From the NCBI RefSeq assembly GCF_900114315.1, contig NZ_FOSQ01000007.1:1-64000 (forward strand): a stretch of 64,000 nucleotides of DNA, given 5' to 3'. The stretch comes from Falsiroseomonas stagni DSM 19981. Its GTDB lineage: Bacteria > Pseudomonadota > Alphaproteobacteria > Acetobacterales > Acetobacteraceae. The translations under genes were made by a program, and so were the position numbers. Positions 43,114-52,489 of this stretch are shown here, one piece after another; position 1 is the first letter of the stretch; every line of letters starts with the position of its first letter. The notes beneath the pieces were generated by a model, which worked only from the letters and a program-made list of their open reading frames with translations, searched no databases and was not told the origin of the DNA.

Positions 43114-43544
43114 CAGCGGCGCCCCGCGATGATGGCGATATCCTCCGGCGCCAGGTCGACCGGCGTGCCGTTGCGGATCAGCTCCGCGAAACCCTCATTC
43201 GGCGTCATCATCGTCAGGCAATACAGCTTCTCCTGCGTGTCGTTGACCACGACATGCTCGGTCCCCGGGCGCAGCACGAAGCAATCGCCGGGGCCCACGG
43301 GCATCTCCACGCCATTGGCGTAGGCCTTGCCGGAACCCGCGAGGACGAAGAAGCATTCCTCCGCCGCGCTGTGGGTGTTGGGGGGCGTGCGGCCGCCCGG
43401 TTCGAAGATCTCCACCACCAGGGTGAAGGTCACGCCATCGGCCACGGGATCGAAGAGGCAGGCGAAGTAGTTGCTGTCATCGGGCGCGATGCGGAAGCCG
43501 CGGAGGTCCGCGGCGCGGCGAGACAGGACGGGGGCGGCCATCAT
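43113..43544 (-). CDS. Cupin domain protein
   Basis: A 143-residue single-domain cupin. The metal pattern is PPNTHSAAEECFFVLAGSGKA followed by GDCFVLRPGTEHVVVN. It could be a small dioxygenase, isomerase or sensor domain; the substrate is unknown. It is cotranscribed with the flavodoxin-like gene downstream and diverges from the second flavodoxin-like gene. Confidence 0.75.
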   Translation of the reverse strand: MMAAPVLSRRAADLRGFRIAPDDSNYFACLFDPVADGVTFTLVVEIFEPGGRTPPNTHSAAEECFFVLAGSGKAYANGVEMPVGPGDCFVLRPGTEHVVVNDTQEKLYCLTMMTPNEGFAELIRNGTPVDLAPEDIAIIAGRR

Positions 43545-43615
43545 GCGGCGACGTTCCTTGCAAAGCTCACGCTGATTGTTGCACATCGCGCGCCGGAACA
43601 ACCGGGACAATCGCG

Positions 43616-44197
43616 ATGCGCATCCTGCTGGTGCACAGCCACCCACGGGCCGACAGCCTCAACGCCGCGCTGCGCGACGCCACGCGCGAATCGCTGGAAG
43701 CGGCGGGCCACACGGTGGAGGTGCGGGACCTCTATGCCGAGGGATTCAACCCCGCGCTCAGCGCGGAGGAGCGCGGTGTCTATCACGCGGTGACCGACAA
43801 CTACGCGGGCGTCGCGGACCATGTGGAAAGCCTGCGAACAGCCGATGCGCTGGTTCTGGTGTATCCGACCTGGTGGTACGGCATGCCCGCCATGCTGAAG
43901 GGGTGGTTCGACCGCGTCTGGGCGCCGGGCGTGGCCTTCAAGCTGGGCGATGGCGCGATCGAGCCGCTGCTGACCAACATCAAGCGGATCGCAGTGGTGA
44001 CCACCTACGGGTCCCCCACCTGGCTGCTCTGGTATATCGGCCGCACCGACCGGAAGCTGATGGGCCGCGGCATCCGCCGGCTCTGCGCCAAGGACTGCAA
44101 GGTCGAATGGGTGACGCTGACGCGGATGGACCACCGGACGCGGGCGGAATGCGAGAGCTTCGTCACCCGCGTCCGCGCGCATTTCCGGCGCTGGTAG
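43616..44197 (+). CDS. NAD(P)H dehydrogenase (quinone)-type flavodoxin-fold protein
   Basis: A 193-residue paralogue of the protein at 42532, with the same segments: VHSHPRADSLNAAL, RDLYAEGFNPALSAEERGVYH and YPTWWYGMPAMLKGWFDRVWAPG. The two have equal length and share long identical stretches (for example DLYAEGFNP). It would act as a soluble quinone or nitro-compound reductase. It diverges from the cupin operon across 71 bases and converges on the amidohydrolase gene, with one base between stops. Confidence 0.85.
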   Translation: MRILLVHSHPRADSLNAALRDATRESLEAAGHTVEVRDLYAEGFNPALSAEERGVYHAVTDNYAGVADHVESLRTADALVLVYPTWWYGMPAMLKGWFDRVWAPGVAFKLGDGAIEPLLTNIKRIAVVTTYGSPTWLLWYIGRTDRKLMGRGIRRLCAKDCKVEWVTLTRMDHRTRAECESFVTRVRAHFRRW

Positions 44198-44198
44198 G

Positions 44199-45527
44199 CT
44201 AGAGGCCGACCACCGCATCCAGTTCCCGCCAATCCGGCGCGACGGCATCCAGCACCTTCCCCGCCCGCAGCACGACGCGATCGGCTTGCGGGCGGGACAG
44301 AAGCTCCGTCATGAAGCGGGCGGAGAACAGCACCAGGTCGGCGGTGGCGCCGGCGCGGATGCGGCCATGGGTGGCGCTGACCTGCATCGCCTCCGCCGGC
44401 GCGGCGGCGGCCGCGCGGTGCCAATCCGTGAAGGGATGGTCGAGGTGGAGGATGCGCGTCGCCTCGCGGAACACTTCCGCCATGTCGAGGTCGCCATAGG
44501 CGTAGAAGGGATCGCGCGTATTGTCGGAAGCTACGGAGACGCGGATGCCCGCGGCGCGCATCTCATGCACCAGGGTCACGCCGCGCCAGCGGGGCGTGCG
44601 GCTCGGCACGCGGTCCTGGAGATACATGTTGCACATCGGCAGGACGACGATGTCGATCCCGGCCTCCGCTACGCGGGCGATCGTCTCCTTCGCGAAATCC
44701 TCCGGCTGGATGGACAGCGAACAGCAATGGCCGGCCTGGATGCGACCCTTGAAGCCGCGCTTCAGCGCGGTCAGCGCGATCTCCCGCAGCGCTCGCGCGC
44801 CCGTCTCCCCGCTCTCGTCGACATGAAGGTCGAGGTCGAGGCCACGGGCCTCGGCCAGGGAGAAGAAGTGGTCCAGTTCCTCCTGGAATCCCTCGGGCAG
44901 GTCGTCATGGATGCCGCCGGAATGGCGCGTGACCATGCCGAGCACGCCGCCGCTATCCGCCACCATGTCGGCCAGCGCCGCGCCATCATCGCCCCGGAAA
45001 CGGTCCAGCGGGCAGATGGAGGTCATCTGCAGCGCGATGCGCCCGGCCCAATCGTCCCGAAGCTTGCGGAAGACGCGCCAGGTGCCGGCGCCGTGGGGCA
45101 TGTAGGTGTCGAGGTGGGTGCGGATGGCCACCGTGCCATGCGCATAGGCGCAGCGAAGCGAGAAATCGGCGCGCGCGGCGACGTCATCCGGGCTCCAGGC
45201 CTTGGTGCGGTCGGCCATGACGGCGTTGATGGCGCCGGCGAAGGTGCCGTCCGCATTGCGCGACCGCGGCCAGATATGGCCCTTGTCGAGATGCGTGTGG
45301 GCATCGACGAAGCCGGGCCAGACCTGGCCGCCGCGAAGGTCGATGCCCTCCCCGCCCCCCTTCCCCTGCGGCACCACGGCGGCGATGCGGCCACCCTCCA
45401 CGCGGATATCGACGCGGCAGAGGTCATCGATGTCCGGCGTCCCGACGGGTTCGGCCAGCAGGGAGGCAGGCACGCGGGCGTCCACCAGCCAGTAGTGGCT
45501 GCCGGCAGCAGAAAGGGCGGTCTTCAC
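44199..45527 (-). CDS. Cytosine deaminase-like amidohydrolase
   Basis: A 442-residue metal-dependent hydrolase of the cytosine deaminase/N-isopropylammelide hydrolase group. Metal and catalytic motifs are FVDAHTHLDKGHIW, LHVDESGETG, IQAGHCCSLS and SDNTRDPFYAYGD. The last corresponds to the Asp site region of CodA. It would deaminate or hydrolyse a pyrimidine- or triazine-like ring. It is the last gene of an operon with an ABC importer of the HMP/pyrimidine type, which fits uptake and hydrolysis of such a compound. Start is GTG overlapping the permease stop by one base. Confidence 0.8.
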   Translation of the reverse strand: MKTALSAAGSHYWLVDARVPASLLAEPVGTPDIDDLCRVDIRVEGGRIAAVVPQGKGGGEGIDLRGGQVWPGFVDAHTHLDKGHIWPRSRNADGTFAGAINAVMADRTKAWSPDDVAARADFSLRCAYAHGTVAIRTHLDTYMPHGAGTWRVFRKLRDDWAGRIALQMTSICPLDRFRGDDGAALADMVADSGGVLGMVTRHSGGIHDDLPEGFQEELDHFFSLAEARGLDLDLHVDESGETGARALREIALTALKRGFKGRIQAGHCCSLSIQPEDFAKETIARVAEAGIDIVVLPMCNMYLQDRVPSRTPRWRGVTLVHEMRAAGIRVSVASDNTRDPFYAYGDLDMAEVFREATRILHLDHPFTDWHRAAAAAPAEAMQVSATHGRIRAGATADLVLFSARFMTELLSRPQADRVVLRAGKVLDAVAPDWRELDAVVGL

Positions 45528-46387
45528 TACTTCCGTTCCTTCATCGCGCTTTCGTGCCAGTGGCGCAGCGCGAGATGCGAAATGAGGCTGAGCGCCAGGA
45601 AGATGGCGATGCCGGTGACGGAGATGAGCACCAGGGAGGCGAACATCCGCGGGATCTTCAGCTGGTAGCCCGCTTCCAGGATGCGGTAGGCGAGGCCGGA
45701 AGCCCGCCCGCCCGTGCCCGCCACGAATTCCGCCACGATGGCGCCGATCAGCGCCAGGCCGCCCGAGATCCGCAGCCCCGCCAGGAAATAGGGCATGGCG
45801 GTCGGCAGGCGGAGGTAGCGCAGCACCTGCCAGCGATTGGCGCGGTACAGCCTGAACAGGTCGACCAGATTGTGGTCCGCGCTGTTCAGGCCGAGCGTGG
45901 TGTTCGACAGGATCGGGAAGAAGGCGACGATCCAGGCGCAGATCAGCAGCGCGATCCGGATGTCATCCACCCAGATGAAGATCAGTGGCGCGATGGCGAC
46001 GATCGGCGTGACCTGCAGGATCACCGCATAGGGGAAGAGCGACAATTCGATGATGCGGGACTGCGCGAACAGCACCGCCAGCGCCAGCCCCAGCACCGCG
46101 GCCACGGTCAGCGCGGCGAAGGTGATCTGCAGCGTGATCAGCAGCGACCCCGACAGCGTGCCCCAATCCGTCAGCAGCGTGCGGCCGATCTCAATGGGCC
46201 CCGGCAGGATGTAGGAGGGGATCTCCTTCGCCCGCACAGCCCATTCCCAGGCGCCGAGGGCCAGGAAGCCGATGAGCATGGGCATCAGGATGCGGAGCCA
46301 GCCATCCGGCGTCAGCCCCAGCACCTTGCGCTCGCTATGTTCCTCGACCGCCGTGGCGGCTTCGTTGGAGGAGAGGACGACGCTCAT
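45527..46387 (-). CDS. ABC transporter permease (nitrate/HMP type)
   Basis: A 286-residue inner-membrane permease with about six hydrophobic segments. The family EAA-loop region is NLVDLFRLYRANRWQVLRYLRLPTAMPYFLAGLRI, and ILPGPIEIGRTL near the N-terminus is typical of SsuC/ThiX-type permeases. Works with the ATPase encoded upstream (4-base overlap) and the receptor two genes upstream. Confidence 0.9.
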   Translation of the reverse strand: MSVVLSSNEAATAVEEHSERKVLGLTPDGWLRILMPMLIGFLALGAWEWAVRAKEIPSYILPGPIEIGRTLLTDWGTLSGSLLITLQITFAALTVAAVLGLALAVLFAQSRIIELSLFPYAVILQVTPIVAIAPLIFIWVDDIRIALLICAWIVAFFPILSNTTLGLNSADHNLVDLFRLYRANRWQVLRYLRLPTAMPYFLAGLRISGGLALIGAIVAEFVAGTGGRASGLAYRILEAGYQLKIPRMFASLVLISVTGIAIFLALSLISHLALRHWHESAMKERK

Positions 46388-47151
46388 TCGCCCATGGCCC
46401 GGGACAGGGCCGCGGAGATGTCGCGGCAATGGGCGGCATAGGCGGCGGAAGTGCGGAACACCTCGCCACGGGGATAGGGGGCATCCACGGAGAGGTCCTC
46501 CACCACGCGACCGGGCCGCGCGGCCATGACGACGATGCGGCGGGAGAGGTAGACGCTTTCGAACACCGAATGGGTGACGAAGATGGCGGTGAAGCGCTCC
46601 GCCTCCCACAGCGTCAGCAGGTCGTTGTTCAGCTTGTGGCGCGTGATCTCATCGAGCGCCGCGAAGGGTTCGTCCATCAGCAGCAGGCGCGGCTTGGTGA
46701 CAAGGGCACGGGCGATGGAGACGCGCATCTTCATGCCGCCGGACAGGGCGCGGGGGTAGGATTTCTCGAACCCCGCCAACCCAACGGAAGCCAGCGCCGC
46801 GGCGGCACGCGCCTCGGCCTCCGGCTTCGGCACGCCGGCCAGGCGCAGCGGCAGCATCACGTTCTTCAGCGCGTTGGACCAGGGGGCGAGGGTCGGCTCC
46901 TGGAAGACGAAGCCGACATCGCCGGTAGCGTGGCCGCCCGAGGCCATCTCGATCCGGCCCGCACTCGGCGGGATCAGCCCCGCCATCATGCGCAGCACGG
47001 TGGATTTGCCGCAGCCCGAAGGGCCAAGCAGGGAGACGAAATCCCCCTGCCCGATGGCCATGTCCACGCCCCTGACCGCGAGCGTCCCGTTGGCGTAGCG
47101 CTTGGTGACGCCCGCCAGCGAGACGACGGGCGCCCCCACGCCAACATCCAT
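46384..47151 (-). CDS. ABC transporter ATP-binding protein
   Basis: A 255-residue ATPase of the nitrate/sulfonate/taurine-type importers. Walker A is LLGPSGCGKST, the signature SGGMKMRVSIARAL, Walker B RLLLMDEPFAALD, and the switch His lies in FVTHSVFESV. Start placed at MDVGVGAPVV, one base after the receptor stop. A longer reading frame upstream would overlap the receptor gene heavily and is less likely. Confidence 0.93.
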   Translation of the reverse strand: MDVGVGAPVVSLAGVTKRYANGTLAVRGVDMAIGQGDFVSLLGPSGCGKSTVLRMMAGLIPPSAGRIEMASGGHATGDVGFVFQEPTLAPWSNALKNVMLPLRLAGVPKPEAEARAAAALASVGLAGFEKSYPRALSGGMKMRVSIARALVTKPRLLLMDEPFAALDEITRHKLNNDLLTLWEAERFTAIFVTHSVFESVYLSRRIVVMAARPGRVVEDLSVDAPYPRGEVFRTSAAYAAHCRDISAALSRAMGE

Positions 47152-47152
47152 G

Positions 47153-48172
47153 TCAGGCAAGACCGACGCGCTTGTTGACGAAGTCCAGGCTGTAGGCGCG
47201 CTGGAACTCCATGCCGGCGGGGTAGAGGCCGACATCGCGCATCCCTTCATAGAATGACTGCCAGCGCGCATCGGTCATGGCGCCGCAGCCCAGCGTCAGC
47301 GCATCGCCGGACATGACGATCCCGTTGCTGTTCATCACCTGGATCGCATAGGCGATCTTGGCGTCGTCCATGTCGGGGTTGTCGCGCTTGATGAGGGCGT
47401 TGGCCGCGGCGATGTTCTGGCCCGTCAGGTACTGGGTCCAGCCTTCCATCGTGGCGTTGACGAAGCGCTGCACCAGGTCCCGGCGTTCCGTCACCATGCG
47501 GCGGCTGACGTCGATGGTTGTGTTGTAGTTGTTGTAGCCGGCATCGGCGATCAGGAAGACCTTCGGCCGCGCGCCGGCCTGGATGGCGGCGAAGGGCTCC
47601 GACGACACGAAGCCCTGCTGGATTGCCATGCGGTCGGCCAGGAAGGGGCCGACATTGAAGGTGTAGGGACGGATCTGCTCATCCGTGAAGCCGAAGCGCC
47701 GGCGCAGGAAGGGCCAGTAGGTGACGCGGCCTGAAGCGCCGATCAGCACGGGACGGCCGCGCATATCCTCGAAGGAATTGATGCCGTTGCCCTCATGCGT
47801 CATCAGGATCTGCGGATCCTTCTGCATGATGGCGCCGATCGTCAGGAAGGGCAGGTTCTCCCGCACATAGTTCAGGGCCTGGAAGCCGTTGGACATGATG
47901 AAGTCCACGCGGCCCGCCAGCAGGAGCTGGGACGGGTTCTGCTGCGGCCCGCCCATGCGGATCTCGCAATCGATGCCGTAGCGGCGATAGATGCCGGAGG
48001 CAACCGCATGATAGTAGCCGCCATGTTCCGCCTGGGCGCGCCAGTTGGTCTGGAAGGAGACGCGATCCAGCGTCTGCGCCAGCGGCACGCGCGCGCCGGC
48101 GACCGCCGCCAGGGTGAAGGCCGTGCCGCCCGTCAGCAGCGCCCGCCGCTCGATCCGATACCTCGTCCGCAT
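47153..48172 (-). CDS. ABC substrate-binding protein (NMT1/THI5-like)
   Basis: A 339-residue exported receptor with leader RRALLTGGTAFTLAAVAGARVPLAQ. The mature part begins VSFQTNWRAQAEHGGYYHAVASGIY, the characteristic opening of THI5-like receptors for pyrimidine-type ligands. It is the first gene of the importer operon and shares its upstream region with the divergent polyamine-type importer. A ligand such as a pyrimidine or a related ring fits the downstream hydrolase. Confidence 0.88.
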   Translation of the reverse strand: MRTRYRIERRALLTGGTAFTLAAVAGARVPLAQTLDRVSFQTNWRAQAEHGGYYHAVASGIYRRYGIDCEIRMGGPQQNPSQLLLAGRVDFIMSNGFQALNYVRENLPFLTIGAIMQKDPQILMTHEGNGINSFEDMRGRPVLIGASGRVTYWPFLRRRFGFTDEQIRPYTFNVGPFLADRMAIQQGFVSSEPFAAIQAGARPKVFLIADAGYNNYNTTIDVSRRMVTERRDLVQRFVNATMEGWTQYLTGQNIAAANALIKRDNPDMDDAKIAYAIQVMNSNGIVMSGDALTLGCGAMTDARWQSFYEGMRDVGLYPAGMEFQRAYSLDFVNKRVGLA

Positions 48173-48434
48173 CCGCCGATCCCTTTCTTCCGCATCCCGG
48201 TTGCCGCCGACTCGCGGCGGTTCGCCCCACTAGAAGGGGGCATGGCCGAAAGTCAGCAAGGGCCATGCCAGGGCCCATGAAGCGCGGGCAGGCATAGACC
48301 AAGCGGGCACCGATGCGAAAGCGGGCAGTCGCGGAAATTTTAGGCATCCGTTGCGCGCCAGCCGACCCGGCACCCTGTCTTTCCACCCCGCACGGGCATG
48401 GCGCCGGGGCCCCGGCTTTGCCTACAGTCCGGTC

Positions 48435-49541
48435 GTGCAAGAAAACGCCCCCCACCTCCGCCTCGACCGCCTCACGAAGCGCTATGGAAGCCAGGCCGCC
48501 GTCGATGGCGTGTCGCTCTCCGTCGATCGGGGCGAATGCATCGCGCTTCTCGGCCCCTCCGGCTGCGGCAAGACGACCACGCTGCGGCTGGTGGCCGGCT
48601 TCATCATGCCGGATGAGGGACGCATCCAGCTCGACGGCAAGTCGATCGAGCGGTCGCCCCCGCATCGCCGCCAGATCGGCATGGTCTTCCAGAACTACGC
48701 GCTCTTCCCGCACATGACGGCGGCCGACAATGTCGGCTTCGGGCTGGAGATGCGCGACGTCTCCCGCGCCGAGCGCGACAAGCGGGTGGCGGAGGCGCTT
48801 TCGATGGTGGGCCTCGCGCATCTGGCAGACCGCTACCCCGCCCGCATGTCGGGCGGCCAGCAGCAGCGCGTTGCGCTCGCCAGGGCGCTGGTCATCCGCC
48901 CCGACCTGCTGCTGCTGGATGAACCGCTGTCGAACCTCGATGCCGGGCTGCGCGTGGAGATGCGGGAGGAGATCGCCCGCCTGCGCGCCGCCGCCGGCAT
49001 CACCACGCTGTTCGTGACGCATGACCAGGAGGAGGCGCTGGCGTTGGCCGACCGCGTCGCCGTGATGGATCGCGGCCGCATCGTCGAATGCGCCTCGCCG
49101 GCCGAGCTCACGGAACGGCCCCGGCATCTCTTCACCGCGGGTTTCCTTGGCGCCCGCACCGTGCTGGCGGGCCGCGCCGCCGACGGGCATTTCGTGCTGG
49201 AGGACGGGACGGCGCTGCCCCTGCCGGAGGATGCGCCCGAACGGCCGAGCCATCTGGTGCTGCGCGCGGCGCGCCTCTGGCTGCTGCCGGCGCTGGAGGC
49301 GGAACTGCCGCGCGGGCCCCTGCCCTACAACCGCCTGGCGCTGCCGGCGGTGGTCACGGCGGCGACGCGCCTTGATGACAGCATCCATTACGAGGTCGCG
49401 GTCGGCAGCCGGCAGATCAGGGTCCATCGCCCCTCCGCCGAGCTCGCCATCGCGCCGGGCACCGACGTCACCCTCGCCGCGCCGCCGGAAGCGGTGTCGT
49501 GGATCGAGGATTTCACCGCCGCAACGGGAGCATCAGCATGA
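48435..49541 (+). CDS. ABC transporter ATP-binding protein (PotA type)
   Basis: A 368-residue ATPase of the polyamine/opine/iron group. Walker A is LLGPSGCGKTT, the signature SGGQQQRVALARAL, Walker B LLLLDEPLSNLD, and the switch FVTHDQEEALAL. A C-terminal TOBE-like region follows residue 240. Start GTG at 48435 (VQENAPHLRLDRL) is chosen because the domain begins there; an upstream ATG at 48351 would add 28 residues of unlikely sequence. It overlaps the receptor gene by ATGA. Confidence 0.92.
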   Translation: MQENAPHLRLDRLTKRYGSQAAVDGVSLSVDRGECIALLGPSGCGKTTTLRLVAGFIMPDEGRIQLDGKSIERSPPHRRQIGMVFQNYALFPHMTAADNVGFGLEMRDVSRAERDKRVAEALSMVGLAHLADRYPARMSGGQQQRVALARALVIRPDLLLLDEPLSNLDAGLRVEMREEIARLRAAAGITTLFVTHDQEEALALADRVAVMDRGRIVECASPAELTERPRHLFTAGFLGARTVLAGRAADGHFVLEDGTALPLPEDAPERPSHLVLRAARLWLLPALEAELPRGPLPYNRLALPAVVTAATRLDDSIHYEVAVGSRQIRVHRPSAELAIAPGTDVTLAAPPEAVSWIEDFTAATGASA

Positions 49542-50581
49542 GCATCCAGACATCTCGTCGTGCCCTTCTGGCCGCCGCCGCGCTGGCCGCGCCCGCGATC
49601 TGGGGCCGCGACGCGGTCGCGCAGATCCGCCGGGGCGATGAACTGACGGTCGGCATCTGGGGCGGTGCGCAGGAACGCATCACGCGGCAGTTCTGCGCCA
49701 CGCCGCTGGAACGCCAGCATGGCGTGAAGATCAACTATGTGCTGGGCGGCACGCCCGAACGCCGCGCCCGCGCCTATGCCGAACGCGGCCGGCCTTCCTT
49801 CGACCTGCTCTACCTCAACATCTTCGAAAGCCGGCAGGCGGTGAAGGACGGGGTGACGATGGCGTCCAGCGCCAATGTCCCCAACTTCGCCAACCTGTAT
49901 GACATCGCGAAGATCGGCGGCTATGCCGTGGCCTTCAACCCCGTCACCATCGTCTATGACCGCCGCAAGGTGGCCGCGCCGATGACGTCCTGGCGCGACT
50001 TCTGGCGCGACGATCTGAAGGGCAAGGTGATCTGGCCGACCTATCCGGGCGCGCAGGGCACATCCGCGCTGCTGATGGCCGCCAAGGTCTGGGGCGGCAG
50101 CGAGAGCAATATCGACCCCGCCTTCACCAACATCGCCCGCCTGCGCCCCTTCGCCGCCATCCAGGGCAGCCAGGACCAGCTCTATGGCATGTTCGACCAG
50201 GATGTCGGTGCTGCCAGCGTGGAGTTCGGCAGCTTCACCCGCAAATACGCGGAGACGCGCAACCCCAACATCGTCATCGCCGACCCGACCGAGGGCCAGG
50301 CCATCGCGACCAATGTCGCCTGCATCACGACCGGCACGCGCAACCAGGCGCTGGCGGAAGCCTTCGTGAACCTGCACCTCTCCCCGGAATGCCAGGCGGC
50401 CTATGCGGAGGAGATCTACTACTCCCCCACCATCAAGAACGTCAGCTTCGCCCCGGAACTCGCGGCCAAGCTGATCCTGGGCGAGGCCGCGGTGAACAAG
50501 CTGGTGGACTTCAACTGGGACCTGGTGATCGCGAACCAGCCCCGCTGGTCCAGCCGCTTCACGCGTGAGATCGCGGGCTGA
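49538..50581 (+). CDS. ABC substrate-binding protein (PotD type)
   Basis: A 347-residue exported receptor with leader MSIQTSRRALLAAAALAAPAIWGRDAVAQ. The body resembles spermidine/putrescine-type receptors: LTVGIWGGAQERITRQF, FDLLYLNIFESRQAV, YDIAKIGGYAVAFNPVTIVYDRR and TSWRDFWRDDLKGKVIWP. Ligands of this group include polyamines, opines, thiamine and iron; none can be chosen from sequence. It has a GGGAG ribosome site and lies between the ATPase and the permease. Confidence 0.9.
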   Translation: MSIQTSRRALLAAAALAAPAIWGRDAVAQIRRGDELTVGIWGGAQERITRQFCATPLERQHGVKINYVLGGTPERRARAYAERGRPSFDLLYLNIFESRQAVKDGVTMASSANVPNFANLYDIAKIGGYAVAFNPVTIVYDRRKVAAPMTSWRDFWRDDLKGKVIWPTYPGAQGTSALLMAAKVWGGSESNIDPAFTNIARLRPFAAIQGSQDQLYGMFDQDVGAASVEFGSFTRKYAETRNPNIVIADPTEGQAIATNVACITTGTRNQALAEAFVNLHLSPECQAAYAEEIYYSPTIKNVSFAPELAAKLILGEAAVNKLVDFNWDLVIANQPRWSSRFTREIAG

Positions 50582-50617
50582 CATCGGGCCACTGGATACG
50601 GGCATACGGGACGGCGC

Positions 50618-52321
50618 ATGAATTCCTCTCCGCGGGCCGGCTGGCTCGCCCTGCCCTATGGGCTGTGGCTGCTGGCCGCCTTCGCCGCGCCGCTCGGTGC
50701 CGTGGCGCTGCTCTCCGTGCAGGAGAGCAGCGAGATGTTCGCGCCGCTCTCCCTCCTGCCCTCCGGCGCGCAGTATGCGGAACTGCTGGGGGACCGCTTC
50801 TATGTGCGGGTCTTCCTCAACACGATCTGGCTGGGGCTGGGAGTGGCGGCGGCCTCCACCTTCCTCGCCTATCCGCTGGCGCTGTGGCTGACGCGCCTGC
50901 CGCCGCGCTGGAAGCCGGTGGGCTTTGCGGTGGTGCTGGTGCCGCTGCTGACCAATGTGGTGGTACGGTCGCTCGGCATCATCCTGCTGTTGGCGCCGCG
51001 GGGCATCGTATCGGGCATCGGGCAGTTCTTCGGGCTGCCGCCGTCCAACCTCCTGTTCGGCTGGTTCGCCGTCGGCCTGGCGCTGACGCAGGTCTTCCTG
51101 CCCTACATGGTCCTGGCCTTGTACGACGTGCTCGACGGCCAGGATAAGCGGCTGGAGGAAGCGGCGGCGGGCCTCGGCGCCGGACCGGCCATGCGCTTCC
51201 TGCGCGTGATCCTGCCGCTGTCGCTGCCTGGCCTCCGCGCCGGGCTGACCGTGACCTTCCTGATGGCATCGACAGCCTACGTCTCCGCGACCCTCGTCGG
51301 CGGGCGGAAGGTGTGGGTTTCCGGCATGGTGGTGCTGAAGGAGGGGATGGAGATCCTGAACTACCCCCTCGCCGCCGCGCTGGCGATGATGATGCTGGGC
51401 GCGTCGGTGGTGGTCACGATCCTGATCGGGCGCGCGATCGGGTTCCTGACGCCCTGGGTGACAGGCCGCGCGCCGCGCTTCCGCCTCTCCCTGCCGCCAG
51501 GCCTCCGCCGGCCGCTGGTCGCTGTGGCGGAGGCCGCGGCGCCGGTCGTCTCCCGCTTCCTGCTGGCACTGGCCATTGGCGTCCTGATCTTTCCGCTGCT
51601 GCTGGTCGCCGTCGCCTCGGTGAATGACAGCCCGCAGGCGACGGTCGCGCAATTCGTCGGCTTCACCTGGAAGTGGTACGGGATGGTGCTGCAGAATGAG
51701 CGCTATCTCTCCGATGCCTGGGTCAGCGTGAAGCTGGCGCTGGCCTGCGTCGCCATTTCGCTGGCCATCGCGCTCCCGGCCTCCTTCGCCCTGGTGCGGG
51801 CGGGGTTCAGGGGGCGGGAGGTGCTGGGCGCGGCGCTGATGCTGCCCCTCGCCCTGCCGGGCATCGCGATCGGCCTTGGCATGTTGCGGCTGCTGCAATG
51901 GTTCACGGCGCTGCCGCCCTTCATGGGCGTGCTGGCGGTGCATGTGGTGCTGGTCGCGCCCTTCATGCTGGCGCTGCTGCGCGCCTCCGTCGCGGGGCTG
52001 GACCGGACGCTGGAGGAAGCGGCAAGCGGCCTCGGCGCGCCGCCCGCGCGCGTCTTCCGCAAGGTGATCCTGCCGCAGCTTGGCCCGGGCATCGCGGTGG
52101 CCTGCGTCATCGGCTTCCTGCTGAGCTTCGGGGAGGTGACGGTGACAGCCTTCCTGACAACGGCGCGGCTGCAGACCCTGCCGGTGCGCATCTATGCCGA
52201 GAGCACCTTCAGCCTGGAGAACACGGTGAATGCCATCAGCACCATCTTCATCCTGATGACGGTGGCGATGCTGATCCTGGTGAACCGCTTCATGCCGCTG
52301 GACCGGGTCTGGAAGCGGTAG
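50618..52321 (+). CDS. ABC transporter fused double permease
   Basis: A 567-residue membrane protein made of two permease domains in tandem, replacing the usual PotB and PotC pair. Each half has an EAA loop: KRLEEAAAGLGAGPAMRFLRVILPLSLPG (residues about 178-206) and RTLEEAASGLGAPPARVFRKVILPQLGPG (about 465-493). About twelve hydrophobic segments. Such fusions are known in iron-type importers and some polyamine-type systems. It ends at a strong terminator. Confidence 0.92.
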   Translation: MNSSPRAGWLALPYGLWLLAAFAAPLGAVALLSVQESSEMFAPLSLLPSGAQYAELLGDRFYVRVFLNTIWLGLGVAAASTFLAYPLALWLTRLPPRWKPVGFAVVLVPLLTNVVVRSLGIILLLAPRGIVSGIGQFFGLPPSNLLFGWFAVGLALTQVFLPYMVLALYDVLDGQDKRLEEAAAGLGAGPAMRFLRVILPLSLPGLRAGLTVTFLMASTAYVSATLVGGRKVWVSGMVVLKEGMEILNYPLAAALAMMMLGASVVVTILIGRAIGFLTPWVTGRAPRFRLSLPPGLRRPLVAVAEAAAPVVSRFLLALAIGVLIFPLLLVAVASVNDSPQATVAQFVGFTWKWYGMVLQNERYLSDAWVSVKLALACVAISLAIALPASFALVRAGFRGREVLGAALMLPLALPGIAIGLGMLRLLQWFTALPPFMGVLAVHVVLVAPFMLALLRASVAGLDRTLEEAASGLGAPPARVFRKVILPQLGPGIAVACVIGFLLSFGEVTVTAFLTTARLQTLPVRIYAESTFSLENTVNAISTIFILMTVAMLILVNRFMPLDRVWKR

Positions 52322-52345
52322 CCCTTCCCCCTCCGCCGCCCCACG

Positions 52346-52380
52346 AAACCCCTCCGTCGCCCGGCGCCGGAGGGGTTTTT
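52346..52380 (+). terminator. intrinsic terminator after the ABC permease
   Basis: AAACCCCTCCG (52346-52356) pairs with CGGAGGGGTTT (52368-52378) around an 11-base loop, ending in a run of five T (52376-52380). It starts 24 bases past the stop and is one of the clearest rho-independent terminators in the window. Confidence 0.85.
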
Positions 52381-52489
52381 CGTTTGCGGTTGACGCGCGG
52401 CGGCACTTGGCTACATGCTTGCTGTACGAAGGACGCTGTCCTGCATTGCGAGACGCCCATCCCGCAGCGCAGTCGGGGAAGGAAACCAG

